From: Rhodospirillales bacterium | GTDB lineage: Bacteria; Pseudomonadota; Alphaproteobacteria; Rhodospirillales; Casp-alpha2 | Assembly: GCA_017644185.1 (NCBI GenBank) | Contig: JAEPMA010000005.1 | Span: 124,001 to 188,000 of the forward strand | DNA length: 64,000 bases | Direction: 5' to 3' | Shown here: positions 1-7,888 of the stretch, one piece after another | How positions within the stretch are numbered: position 1 is the stretch's first letter | Layout: each line of letters opens with the position of its first letter | The notes under the pieces: model-generated | Told to the model about the DNA's origin: nothing | Databases searched by the model: none | Seen by the model: the letters and a program-made list of their open reading frames with translations, nothing else | Program-made: the position numbers and the translations under genes

Positions 1-37
1 GGTACAGGCGATCAAGCACCCCAGGACGCAGCGGCGC

Positions 38-676
38 TTATCCCCATTTGGCGAGGACTTTGTCCCTGTTCAATACCATCCACTGGAGTGCGATGATGGT
101 CATGGCGTTGTTGACGAGCCCTTCGGCGATGGCGTCGTAGGCTTCGCGCAACGGAATCGTGAACGGGCGAATGTCCTCGCCCTCGTGCGGCATGCCGTGC
201 AAGCCGTCGACATTCGATAAATCGGCACGCCCGATGAACACGAAGACGGACTCTGTCGTGCCGCCCGGACTGACGAGGTAATGACAGACTTCGATCAAAT
301 CGGTGAGTTCGGTCCCGGTTTCCTCGACCGCCTCGCGATATGCAACGTCTTCCGGTTGCTCACCGGGATCGATGATGCCGGCGACACCCTCATAGATCCA
401 TGGTGACGTGTCGTCGGCGAACCATGGGGAATTCATCGAAAAAAACGCACCTGGACGGAATTGCTCGATCATCAACACACGGTCGGTGGCCGGATCGTAT
501 GGAAGTACCGCGACCGCATGACCACGTTCGAATACTTCGCGTGTGATTTCCGGTCCCCATTCGCCTTCGAACTGCCGGTGGCGGAGGGTGTAGATGTTGA
601 GATCGAAGAAACCGCTGTATCCCGGCTCCTTATTCGTGACCTCGACATCGTGCTTCGTGTACGCAGGTTTTTTCAT
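38..676 (-). CDS. NUDIX hydrolase, ADP-ribose pyrophosphatase type
   Basis: Predicted to hydrolyse a nucleoside diphosphate linked to another group, most likely ADP-ribose to AMP and ribose 5-phosphate. The 212-residue protein carries a full NUDIX box at residues 100-122 (G100, E106, R114-E115, E118-E119, G121), which binds the catalytic Mg2+. The N-terminal half has the beta-rich layout of NudF-type enzymes, with the loop EQFRPGAF ahead of the box. I start at the ATG at 676 (MKKPAYTK); the frame stays open further upstream, but those codons overlap the region facing the divergent crotonase gene and look non-coding. No partner gene is visible downstream within the first 37 bases. The family is secure; the exact substrate is inferred. 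Confidence 0.88.
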   Translation of the reverse strand: MKKPAYTKHDVEVTNKEPGYSGFFDLNIYTLRHRQFEGEWGPEITREVFERGHAVAVLPYDPATDRVLMIEQFRPGAFFSMNSPWFADDTSPWIYEGVAGIIDPGEQPEDVAYREAVEETGTELTDLIEVCHYLVSPGGTTESVFVFIGRADLSNVDGLHGMPHEGEDIRPFTIPLREAYDAIAEGLVNNAMTIIALQWMVLNRDKVLAKWG

Positions 677-762
677 GCACCTAATAATCGTGACCACTCG
701 GTGTTTGTCCAGAAGCGATCCGGGTAATACACATAATCTTCTCGAAAACTCAGGAGTTCCCA

Positions 763-1560
763 ATGTCAGAAGAACAACCCAGCGTCCTTTGCGAGATCGA
801 TCACCGGGGCGTTGCAACGGTCACCCTCAACCGACCGCATGTGAATAACGCCTATAACGGCGACATGGTGCAGCAGCTTTTGGACGGCGCCCGTGCGCTC
901 GCCGCGAACGAAGACGTTCGCGTGATCGTCCTAAAAGGCAATGGGAAGCATTTTCAGGCCGGCGCCGATCTCGCGTGGCTGAACGACGTCCGTCATGGGA
1001 CGCCGGCAGAGAATCTCGCGGTATCCCAACGCACCACCGACGCAGTGCGGGAGCTGGACCAGTGCATGAAGCCGACCGTGGCCCTGGTTCAGGGAGCGTG
1101 TTTCGGCGGCGGAACCGGTATTCTAGCCGCTTGCGATGTAGTCGTTGCGTCTGACGATGCCATTTTCTCCATCGCCGAAGTTCGCTGGGGCCTGCACGCG
1201 GGGCCGATCATCCCGCAACTCGCCGCCGCCATCGGACCACGCCAGGTCCGCCGCTATGCCATCACCGCCGAGCGCTTCGGTGCGGCCAAGGCCGAGCAAC
1301 TGGGTCTTGTCCACACCGTATGTTCGCGCGATGAGTTGGAAGACACCGGCGCAAAGATCGTGGACTCGATTCTAATGAATGGTCCGAGTGCGGTCTCAAC
1401 AACCAAGAAGATTCTGTTCGAAACTTCAGGCTTGTTCATGAGCGATGAGCTGGCAGGCCGCCTGGCCGAAGGGCATTCCCTACAACGCCAGACGGACGAA
1501 GCAGAGGAAGGTCTTCGGAGTTTTGCCGAAAAACGAAACGCCGCCTGGTACCGAAACTAG
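763..1560 (+). CDS. Enoyl-CoA hydratase/isomerase (crotonase) family, methylglutaconyl-CoA hydratase-like
   Basis: A 265-residue crotonase-fold enzyme that should act on an acyl-CoA thioester in the cytosol. The oxyanion-hole segment QAGAD (66-70) and the FGGG motif (114-117) are present. The second catalytic glutamate is kept (E139 in IAEVRWGL), whereas the position of the first is glycine (G119). That pattern, with GADLAWL and EVRWGLHAG, resembles the LiuC branch that hydrates 3-methylglutaconyl-CoA in leucine breakdown, but no other leucine-degradation gene lies here, so the substrate is open. The ATG at 763 follows a good ribosome site (CAGGAG). It is divergent from the NUDIX gene across 86 bases. 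Confidence 0.88.
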   Translation: MSEEQPSVLCEIDHRGVATVTLNRPHVNNAYNGDMVQQLLDGARALAANEDVRVIVLKGNGKHFQAGADLAWLNDVRHGTPAENLAVSQRTTDAVRELDQCMKPTVALVQGACFGGGTGILAACDVVVASDDAIFSIAEVRWGLHAGPIIPQLAAAIGPRQVRRYAITAERFGAAKAEQLGLVHTVCSRDELEDTGAKIVDSILMNGPSAVSTTKKILFETSGLFMSDELAGRLAEGHSLQRQTDEAEEGLRSFAEKRNAAWYRN

Positions 1561-1610
1561 GAAATACGACCAATCGCGCGCCTGGAGCAATCGTGATACC
1601 CTTTTGACGG

Positions 1611-2129
1611 ATGGCTGATACTGCGATCATAGATATTGAGGAAGGCACCGACCTTCCTCCTTCCTTTCGACATGTCTATGACGTGTGGATGTCGCTGCCG
1701 AAATCGCCGGACTTGCCGCTCGCTTCCGGATTTTCGCTGGAGTTTGTGCCCTCCAAACTGCTGCCGTGGTCGGTGCTCGTCGACATCATCACCGATCCGC
1801 TGGATTTCAGATACCGTTTCTGGGGAACGGAACGCACCAACCTGATCGGCGCTGAAATGACCGGCAAATTGTTGTCGGAAATTGCCAACGTATCGATGCG
1901 TGAGGGTAACCGCGAAGAATACGTCGAAGTTTGCCGTCGCGGTACGGCCATGCTGTGCCGCACGCCCATTGTCACACGCGCCGGTCTCGAGGCGTCGCGC
2001 CTCTCGATCCGGTTGCCGCTCAGCAATGATGGCAGGGCGGTGTCGCGTATATTCTCGGCTGTCGATCCGGACTCGATCGATGACGATCACTACGCTTATT
2101 ACGGGACCATTCCGAAACGGGGAATATAA
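1611..2129 (+). CDS. PAS-domain protein (PAS_5-like), stand-alone sensor module
   Basis: A 172-residue soluble protein consisting almost entirely of one PAS-like domain. The segment FRYRFWGTERTNLIGAEMTG (67-86) matches the core of the alphaproteobacterial PAS_5 family, in which an F/Y-R-x-W-G-T-E strand is followed by a G-x-x-x-T-G turn. No kinase, GGDEF or DNA-binding output domain is attached, so it may bind a small ligand or a protein partner; the ligand is unknown. It ends 2 bases before the hydrolase-OsmC gene and is probably co-transcribed with it. Two more distant relatives occur at 15237-16308. The upstream ribosome site is weak. Confidence 0.72.
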   Translation: MADTAIIDIEEGTDLPPSFRHVYDVWMSLPKSPDLPLASGFSLEFVPSKLLPWSVLVDIITDPLDFRYRFWGTERTNLIGAEMTGKLLSEIANVSMREGNREEYVEVCRRGTAMLCRTPIVTRAGLEASRLSIRLPLSNDGRAVSRIFSAVDPDSIDDDHYAYYGTIPKRGI

Positions 2130-2131
2130 TC

Positions 2132-3364
2132 TTGACCAACAGCCAAAAGATCACGTTCTCCGGCGCGCTCGGCGATGAGCTGGCGGCGCGGCTGGACATG
2201 CCGGACGGCGAAGTGCGCGCGTACGCGCTTTTTGCGCACTGCTTCACCTGCACAAAAGACATCTTCGCGGCCAGCCGTATCGCCGACGGCCTGACCGCGC
2301 ACGGGATCGCCGTCCTCAGGTTCGATTTTACCGGTCTTGGCGCCAGCGAGGGGGAGTTCGCCAATACCAATTTCACCTCGAACGTGGGAGATCTCGTCGC
2401 CGCGGCGGATTACATGCGCAAGCACCTGGAGGCGCCAAAGATTCTGATCGGTCATTCGTTGGGCGGTGCCGCGGTGCTTGCGGCGGCGCCCGACATCAAA
2501 GACGCTCAGGCTGTCTGCACCATCGGCGCCCCCTCGGACCCGGGCCACGTCGCCAATAATTTCAGTGATGCGGTGAAGCGAATCGAAGCCGAAGGTGAGG
2601 CGGAGGTGACGCTCGTCGGACGGCCGTTCCGGATCAAGAAGCAATTCCTCGACGACATCCGCGCACAAAAGCTCAAGGACGTTATCGCACATCTCGATAA
2701 AGCGTTGCTGATCTTCCATTCTCCCATCGACAATATCGTCGGCATCGACAATGCGCGCGAGATATACGAAGCCGCCAAACATCCGAAAAGCTTCGTCACC
2801 CTTGATGATGCCGACCACCTGTTGTCGAAACGCGCCGATGCCGGCTATTGCGCGAACGTCATCGCGGCATGGGCTGAGCGTTATCTGGAAGCTGAACCGG
2901 GTCAGGCCAGTACAGACGAGATTGCATCCATTGAAGATGGAGTCGTTGTCGAAGAGTCGGGCAGGGGCCGCTATGCGAACATCGTATCGGTGGGCGGCCG
3001 GCATATGTTGAAGGCGGATGAGCCGTTGAGTGTCGGTGGCAACGACAGCGGTCCGACCCCATACGATTATCTTTTGACCGCGCTCGGCGCCTGCAAATCC
3101 ATGACCATGCGCATGTATGCAGAACGGAAAGGCTGGCCGCTGGACCGCGCGCGGGTGACCCTAAGGCACGAAAAGATCCATGCCGAGGATTGCGAAACAT
3201 GCGAAACCGAAAAGGGCATGGTCGATCTGATCGAAGCGGATATCGAACTTCTGGGCGAGCTGACCGACGAACAACGCCAAAAGATCTTCGAAATCGCCGA
3301 ACGTTGCCCCGTGCATCAGACACTGACGCACGAGGTCAGTATGACGGCAAAGCTGATCAAATAA
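2132..3364 (+). CDS. Bifunctional alpha/beta hydrolase - OsmC fusion protein
   Basis: A 410-residue two-domain protein. Residues 1-255 form an alpha/beta hydrolase with nucleophile elbow GHSLGG (S109) and likely acid and histidine at D200 and H229. Residues 265-410 form an OsmC/Ohr-like domain with the paired redox cysteines C321 (GACKSMT) and C392 (ERCPVHQT), which in this family reduce organic hydroperoxides. An extra pair, C354 and C357, sits between them. This hydrolase-OsmC fusion is a known family; its physiological substrate is not settled. The start is a TTG at 2132 preceded by CGGGGAA; there is no better ATG in frame. It follows the PAS gene by 2 bases. Confidence 0.9.
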   Translation: MTNSQKITFSGALGDELAARLDMPDGEVRAYALFAHCFTCTKDIFAASRIADGLTAHGIAVLRFDFTGLGASEGEFANTNFTSNVGDLVAAADYMRKHLEAPKILIGHSLGGAAVLAAAPDIKDAQAVCTIGAPSDPGHVANNFSDAVKRIEAEGEAEVTLVGRPFRIKKQFLDDIRAQKLKDVIAHLDKALLIFHSPIDNIVGIDNAREIYEAAKHPKSFVTLDDADHLLSKRADAGYCANVIAAWAERYLEAEPGQASTDEIASIEDGVVVEESGRGRYANIVSVGGRHMLKADEPLSVGGNDSGPTPYDYLLTALGACKSMTMRMYAERKGWPLDRARVTLRHEKIHAEDCETCETEKGMVDLIEADIELLGELTDEQRQKIFEIAERCPVHQTLTHEVSMTAKLIK

Positions 3365-3373
3365 CGTGCGGTA

Positions 3374-3844
3374 TCAGGGCCACAAGCGGCCGGTCGCCCC
3401 CATGGCGACCGTGATCAGACCGATGATCAGATTGGTCCCGACGATCATGCGAATGCGTTCAAGATCCTGACGTGCCGCGTCCCAGTTCTCCTCACCGACA
3501 GCGGCGCGGAAGCGCGCGTAAGGTTTGAAAAAGAGATAGACGAACAGCGCGATCATCACCCAACCGGTGCCATGCATCCAGTGAATGTGCAGACCGGCGC
3601 CTCCGAAACCACCGAAATCGGTGAACACCTGCCAGTACCCGGTGACCAGCAAGACGATCACCGATATCCAGACCCAGAAAAAGAACTTCTCGAAAACGCG
3701 GTTCCAGAGCTTCAGCCGTTCCGGCGGCGGCTCGATGGCAGGCACGCTGGGCCTCAACACCTGATAAGCGAAAAACATGCCGCCAACCCAGATGACGGCA
3801 AACACCGCATGCAAACCCAAAAGAAAGGGGGAAAATTCGGTCAT
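3374..3844 (-). CDS. CopD-like integral membrane protein
   Basis: A 156-residue membrane protein with four hydrophobic segments (about 7-27, 50-70, 86-105 and 134-153). The first contains LLGLHAVFAVIWVGGMFF, whose histidine and W-x-G-G pattern are typical of CopD-family and related haem- or copper-associated membrane proteins. Length and topology fit a stand-alone CopD domain. The start ATG overlaps the stop codon of the parA-like gene by 4 bases (ATGA), so the two are translationally coupled. Whether it transports copper, binds haem or does something else cannot be told from sequence. It converges on the hydrolase-OsmC gene with 9 bases between the stops. Confidence 0.75.
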   Translation of the reverse strand: MTEFSPFLLGLHAVFAVIWVGGMFFAYQVLRPSVPAIEPPPERLKLWNRVFEKFFFWVWISVIVLLVTGYWQVFTDFGGFGGAGLHIHWMHGTGWVMIALFVYLFFKPYARFRAAVGEENWDAARQDLERIRMIVGTNLIIGLITVAMGATGRLWP

Positions 3845-4473
3845 CTTGCTGCTTTCTCCAGTTCCTTGGCGAGGGCGCGTATCTCATCGGCGGCCTGTGA
3901 ACTCGGCTCGCTCTCGGTCACGCCCAGGCCCTCCATCATCGATGCCGCGAACGCGACCCTGTTACCCAACGCCGACTGCGTCAGTAACAGATCGTCACTC
4001 TTAAGCATACCCTGAACGGCCTCCACCAGACGCGAGCGGGGCGGCACCCTGTTCAAAACCAGCCGAACGTCCGTCCCCTGATCCTTGGCGAACGACGCGG
4101 TCGGGGTCGTGGCCCAGACATCCATGGGCGACGGCTGGACGGGTATCACGACAAGATCGGCGGCGCGCATGGCGTTCTTGGTTTCGGTCTCGGCGTGCGG
4201 CGGACAGTCGATCAGCACGATATCGTAATCGTTCCTCAACCTGTCGAGTTCCGTGCCGACGCGCCAGCCTGAGACATCGCTCAAGTGGATCGCAGACACG
4301 TCACGACCGTTGTCCGATCTCAACCGGTGCCAGGCGGTCAGGCTCGATTGCGGATCGATATCCATCAGGGCAACGCTTCGGTTCGCCGCCCAGGCGACGG
4401 CAAGTTGCGCCGCTAACGTTGTTTTTCCGGCGCCACCCTTTTGTTGGGCGACGGCGATGATGCGTGCGGGCAT
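3841..4473 (-). CDS. Orphan ParA/MinD-family ATPase
   Basis: A 210-residue deviant-Walker P-loop ATPase of the ParA superfamily. It has the signature loop KGGAGKTT (12-19), the DIDPQ motif (38-42) and the switch segment DCPPH (89-93). Family members form ATP-dependent dimers and position DNA, chemoreceptor clusters or other cargo. No ParB, no helix-turn-helix gene and no replication gene lies next to it, so it is an orphan, not the chromosomal parA. The protein is short, with no N-terminal DNA-binding extension. The ribosome site GGAGATGTGA precedes the ATG. A perfect palindrome sits just upstream (4493-4510). Translation is coupled to the CopD-like gene. Confidence 0.85.
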   Translation of the reverse strand: MPARIIAVAQQKGGAGKTTLAAQLAVAWAANRSVALMDIDPQSSLTAWHRLRSDNGRDVSAIHLSDVSGWRVGTELDRLRNDYDIVLIDCPPHAETETKNAMRAADLVVIPVQPSPMDVWATTPTASFAKDQGTDVRLVLNRVPPRSRLVEAVQGMLKSDDLLLTQSALGNRVAFAASMMEGLGVTESEPSSQAADEIRALAKELEKAAR

Positions 4474-4492
4474 TCACATCTCCATGTTTCTA

Positions 4493-4510
4493 CCGGTGCT
4501 CAAGCACCGG
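4493..4510. promoter_or_regulatory. Perfect 8-bp palindrome in the parA leader
   Basis: CCGGTGCT and AGCACCGG are separated by two bases, 20 bases upstream of the parA-like start codon and just outside its ribosome site. A half-match (TACCGG) recurs at 4517-4522. It could be an operator, a ParA-partner binding site, or an RNA hairpin in the 5' leader; the sequence alone does not decide. Confidence 0.5.
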
Positions 4511-4659
4511 GAAAGTACCGGGATCGATTACCAAAATCATAGAATGACCGGGGTTCCGCCTCAATGCCCGTCGAGGTGGCGGGCCGGCTATTCAGGCATT
4601 TTTACGCTCTTCCGACGGCTTTGCTTTAGCATCGCCGAAGACCCGTGTACGATTCCCGC

Positions 4660-6111
4660 ATGAACGGGTACGAACTGCTGACAGTCCGCCAGATGGGTGC
4701 CGCCGACAAATCGGCCATCAAGGGGGGAACTCCTGGTCTCTCGCTGATGGAGCGTGCCGGCCGCGCCGTCGCGGAACGTGCTGCCCGGCTCGCCGGGAGG
4801 CGACAGATCGTTGTCCTTTGCGGCCCCGGAAACAACGGCGGCGATGGGTATGTGGCGGCGCGCTATTTGAAGAACCGTGGATACCGCGTGCGAATCGCCT
4901 GCCTTGGCGATCCGGAAAAGCTGACCGGGGACGCACTGACCAATTACAAACGCTGGAACGGTGTCGTCGAACCGTTGGCACCGATGGTATTGGAAGAAAA
5001 CTGTATACTCGTCGACGCTCTGTTCGGTGCCGGGTTGGTCCGAGATATCGAAGGAGTCTGTTCCCACGTCATCAACGCCGCCGCCGCACTCGAACTACCG
5101 ACAATCGCCGTCGACCTACCCAGTGGGATAAACGGCGATACGGGTGAGGTCATGGGCTGCGCCATTCCCGCTGTCGAGACCGTAACGTTCTTCCGCAAGA
5201 AGCCCGGGCATCTTCTTTACCCGGGGCGCGGGTACTGCGGCGATGTCGCGGTTTTCGATATCGGCATTCCATCGCGGACGCTTGACGAAATCCGCCCGGA
5301 AACATTCGAGAACACGCCCGCGCTCTGGCAGGCCAAAGTCTTGGGCGCTCGTCAGCCGACGGACCACAAATATAACCGGGGCCATGCCATCATCGCGGGC
5401 AGCACTATGATGGCTGGGGCGGCGCGGCTCGCCGCGCGCGGCGCCAGACGGGCAGGAGCGGGCCTTGTGACCCTCTCCGTCCCTAAAGAAGCCGTTCCGA
5501 CCTACCTCGCGGGAGATCCCGGCAACATTGTCGAGGCGAGAGCCGACTTCGCCGAAACGCTGAGAGACCCGCGTCGAAACGCCGTGTTGATCGGCCCAGG
5601 CGCGGGTGTCGGTGACGAAACGCGCAAGATGGCGCTGACCGCCCTTGGTGCCGGTGAGAAATCGGTTGTGCTCGATGCCGACGCACTGACCTCTTTCGCC
5701 GATGACCCGAAGACGCTTTTTAACGCAATCAAGGGGCCGTGTGTTCTTACACCACACGAAGGTGAGTTCCAGCGGCTATTCGGGAACAAAGGGGACAAGC
5801 TCGCCCGCGCACGCGCGGCGGCGGAAAAATCGCATGCCGTCATCGTCTTGAAGGGTGCGGATACCGTCATCGCCAGCCCAGACGGCCGGGCGGCCATCAA
5901 TGCAAGTGCGCCGCCCTGGCTTGGGACGGCGGGTGCCGGGGATGTACTCGCAGGGATTCTGACCGGTTTTATGGCGCAGGGTGCGCCAATGTTCGAGGCC
6001 GCCTGCGCCGCAGTCTGGAGCCACGGCATGGCCGCCGGAATCAAAGGCCCGGGGCTGATTGCCGAAGACATAGCTGAGTACTTTCCGGACGTCTTGAAAC
6101 AGCTCGGTTAG
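4660..6111 (+). CDS. nnr: Bifunctional NAD(P)H-hydrate epimerase / ADP-dependent NAD(P)HX dehydratase
   Basis: Repairs damaged nicotinamide cofactors: the N-terminal YjeF_N domain (about 1-210) interconverts R- and S-NAD(P)HX, and the C-terminal ribokinase-like domain (about 220-483) dehydrates the S form using ADP. The epimerase motif GPGNNGGDG (55-63) and DLPSGINGDTG are present, as is the dehydratase motif GTAGAGDVLAGI near 430. Total length of 483 residues suits the fused form. I prefer the ATG at 4660 (MNGYELLTV), which matches the usual family start; an in-frame GTG lies at 4645. It stands alone, divergent from parA, and is followed by malonyl-CoA decarboxylase. Confidence 0.92.
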   Translation: MNGYELLTVRQMGAADKSAIKGGTPGLSLMERAGRAVAERAARLAGRRQIVVLCGPGNNGGDGYVAARYLKNRGYRVRIACLGDPEKLTGDALTNYKRWNGVVEPLAPMVLEENCILVDALFGAGLVRDIEGVCSHVINAAAALELPTIAVDLPSGINGDTGEVMGCAIPAVETVTFFRKKPGHLLYPGRGYCGDVAVFDIGIPSRTLDEIRPETFENTPALWQAKVLGARQPTDHKYNRGHAIIAGSTMMAGAARLAARGARRAGAGLVTLSVPKEAVPTYLAGDPGNIVEARADFAETLRDPRRNAVLIGPGAGVGDETRKMALTALGAGEKSVVLDADALTSFADDPKTLFNAIKGPCVLTPHEGEFQRLFGNKGDKLARARAAAEKSHAVIVLKGADTVIASPDGRAAINASAPPWLGTAGAGDVLAGILTGFMAQGAPMFEAACAAVWSHGMAAGIKGPGLIAEDIAEYFPDVLKQLG

Positions 6112-6169
6112 ACATATAGGTCATCCGTGCGCCTTGAAATCGACACACAATGGGGGCACGCTATCTGCC

Positions 6170-7594
6170 ATGGACGGTGAACCGACAAGTTTTCTGGATC
6201 GCACGATCAGCAACCTTCGGGACGGCTGGCGGGCCATTGCGGGTTCGAGCTATGACCTTTCGACCGCGATGGCGCGGCCGGACCTGCCCGATTCCGATCT
6301 CGAGACACTGCGCAAACAGATGCTCGCGTGCCTTAACAACAAAGGCGGCGAAGTCTCCGCGCGCGCTGAAGCAGCCAAGCTTGGCCAGGTGTATCTGGCG
6401 CTGGACGAGAAGGGACGGCGCCGATTTCTGAGCGTGCTCGCCCGTGAGTTCGACACTGACCCCGGTCAGGTCGACGCCGCGATGGACGCGGTGCAGATCG
6501 CCGACGACGACAACGACCGCCGCGATGCCGAATATCTTCTCAAGAAAGCCCTCGAAGCGCCTCGCACCAAGCTTCTGACGCAGTTCAACGCTTTACCCGA
6601 CGGGGTTAAGTTCCTGGTCGATATGCGCGCCGAGCTTTTAAGGTTCTCGAAAGAAGATCAGGCATTAAAGGCGTTGGAACGAGACCTTCGGGGTATTCTT
6701 GTTTCCTGGTTCGACGTTGACTTCCTCGAACTCCGCCAGATTTCCTGGGACAAGACGCCGGCGACGATTCTCGAAAAGCTTATCGCTTATGAAGCCGTGC
6801 ACGCGATCAAAGGCTGGGACGACCTCAAGAACCGGCTCGATTCAGATCGCCGGTGCTTCGCATTCTTCCACCCGCGCATGCCGGACGAGCCTTTGATTTT
6901 CGTCGAAGTCGCGCTGGTCAACGGCATTGCTGGAAATGTTCAGGAGCTTCTGGACGAGAACGCGCCGCTGCTCATGCCGGACGACGCGGACACCGCCATT
7001 TTCTATTCGATTTCCAACGCCCAGCAGGGCCTCGCAGGAATCAGCTTCGGCAACTTCCTGATCAAACGCGTCGTCGCGGAACTCAGGGAAGAGTTCGTGA
7101 ACCTGAAGACGTTCTCGACATTGTCGCCAATTCCGGGTTTCAGGAAATGGCTGGACGGCTTGTTTGCCGCCGGAGACCCGAAAATCCTTCTTCCCACTGA
7201 GCGCAAGGCGCTCAAGGCGGCGACCGACAAGAACACAGGCCTCAAGGGCGCGGTGAAGGATATCCTGACCGACCCGAAATGGTACAACAACGAAGCCGTC
7301 GCGGAGGCCCTTAGAACGCCTCTGATGCGGCTGTGTGCGCGCTATCTTGTCGAAGAGAAGCGCCGCGAGGGCAGGGCCGCCGACCCGGTGGCGCATTTCC
7401 ACTTGTCGAACGGGGCGACTGTCGAGCGGATCAACTGGCTTGGTGACACCTCATCCAACGGGATCCGGCAGTCGGCGGGTATGATGGTCAACTACCTCTA
7501 TCATCTCGGTAAGATCGAGGATAATCACGAAGCCTATAGCGCACGCGGCAAGGTTTCGACATCTAGCAGCGTCCGCGCGCTCCTAAAAGGCTGA
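6170..7594 (+). CDS. Malonyl-CoA decarboxylase
   Basis: Converts malonyl-CoA to acetyl-CoA and CO2. The 474-residue protein has the helical N-terminal domain and the GNAT-like C-terminal catalytic domain of this family. The catalytic region shows FYSISNAQQGLAG (278-290, with the conserved serines S280 and S282) and HFHLSNGA, where H411 is the expected catalytic histidine. No matB (malonyl-CoA synthetase) or malonate transporter lies beside it, so it more likely adjusts malonyl-CoA pools than degrades imported malonate; that is inference. I start at the ATG at 6170 (MDGEPTSF), after a GGGGG run at 6152; an in-frame TTG at 6134 is possible. Confidence 0.92.
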   Translation: MDGEPTSFLDRTISNLRDGWRAIAGSSYDLSTAMARPDLPDSDLETLRKQMLACLNNKGGEVSARAEAAKLGQVYLALDEKGRRRFLSVLAREFDTDPGQVDAAMDAVQIADDDNDRRDAEYLLKKALEAPRTKLLTQFNALPDGVKFLVDMRAELLRFSKEDQALKALERDLRGILVSWFDVDFLELRQISWDKTPATILEKLIAYEAVHAIKGWDDLKNRLDSDRRCFAFFHPRMPDEPLIFVEVALVNGIAGNVQELLDENAPLLMPDDADTAIFYSISNAQQGLAGISFGNFLIKRVVAELREEFVNLKTFSTLSPIPGFRKWLDGLFAAGDPKILLPTERKALKAATDKNTGLKGAVKDILTDPKWYNNEAVAEALRTPLMRLCARYLVEEKRREGRAADPVAHFHLSNGATVERINWLGDTSSNGIRQSAGMMVNYLYHLGKIEDNHEAYSARGKVSTSSSVRALLKG

Positions 7595-7638
7595 CTCGGG
7601 ACGCCGAAAACCCGGGAAATCGGGCCATTTCCTCGCGA

Positions 7639-7666
7639 TTGACAGTGATGGCGAAATAAGTAGAGT
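7639..7666 (+). promoter_or_regulatory. Sigma70-type promoter for tRNA-Leu
   Basis: A perfect -35 box TTGACA (7639-7644) is followed after 16 bases by TAGAGT (7661-7666). Transcription would begin near 7673, about 45 bases ahead of the tRNA. Confidence 0.6.
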
Positions 7667-7719
7667 GTCGCACCGCTTCGGGGCGGGGCGCTGAGGGCAT
7701 TTGCCCTCGGCAATCTCGG

Positions 7720-7804
7720 GCGGGCGTGGTGAAATTGGTAGACACGCAGGTTTTAGGTACCTGTGACGCAAGTCGTGGGGGTTCAAGTCCCTCCGCCCGC
7801 ACCA
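7720..7804 (+). tRNA. tRNA-Leu (anticodon UAG)
   Basis: An 85-base class II tRNA with encoded CCA (7802-7804). The acceptor stem GCGGGCG (7720-7726) pairs fully with CGCCCGC (7794-7800). The anticodon stem CAGGT/ACCTG encloses the loop TTTAGGT, giving anticodon TAG at 7754-7756, which reads CUA and other CUN codons. A variable arm typical of leucine tRNAs (TGACGCAAGTCG region) is present and the T-arm contains GTTCAAGTC. Confidence 0.95.
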
Positions 7805-7888
7805 GTTTTATCGAAGAGCCGGTCCCCCCGATGTCGCGCGGTCAAATATCCGCAAGCTGTCGTAAACGATTGAATGTCTGGAATTCCG

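Noticed and set aside
461-848. Two plus-strand frames of 88 and 84 residues at 461-727 and 594-848
   Set aside because: They run antisense to the NUDIX gene and into the crotonase gene; no ribosome sites or domains.
3841-4473. Chromosomal or plasmid partition locus
   Set aside because: ParB, a parS cluster and replication genes are absent; the ATPase is an orphan.
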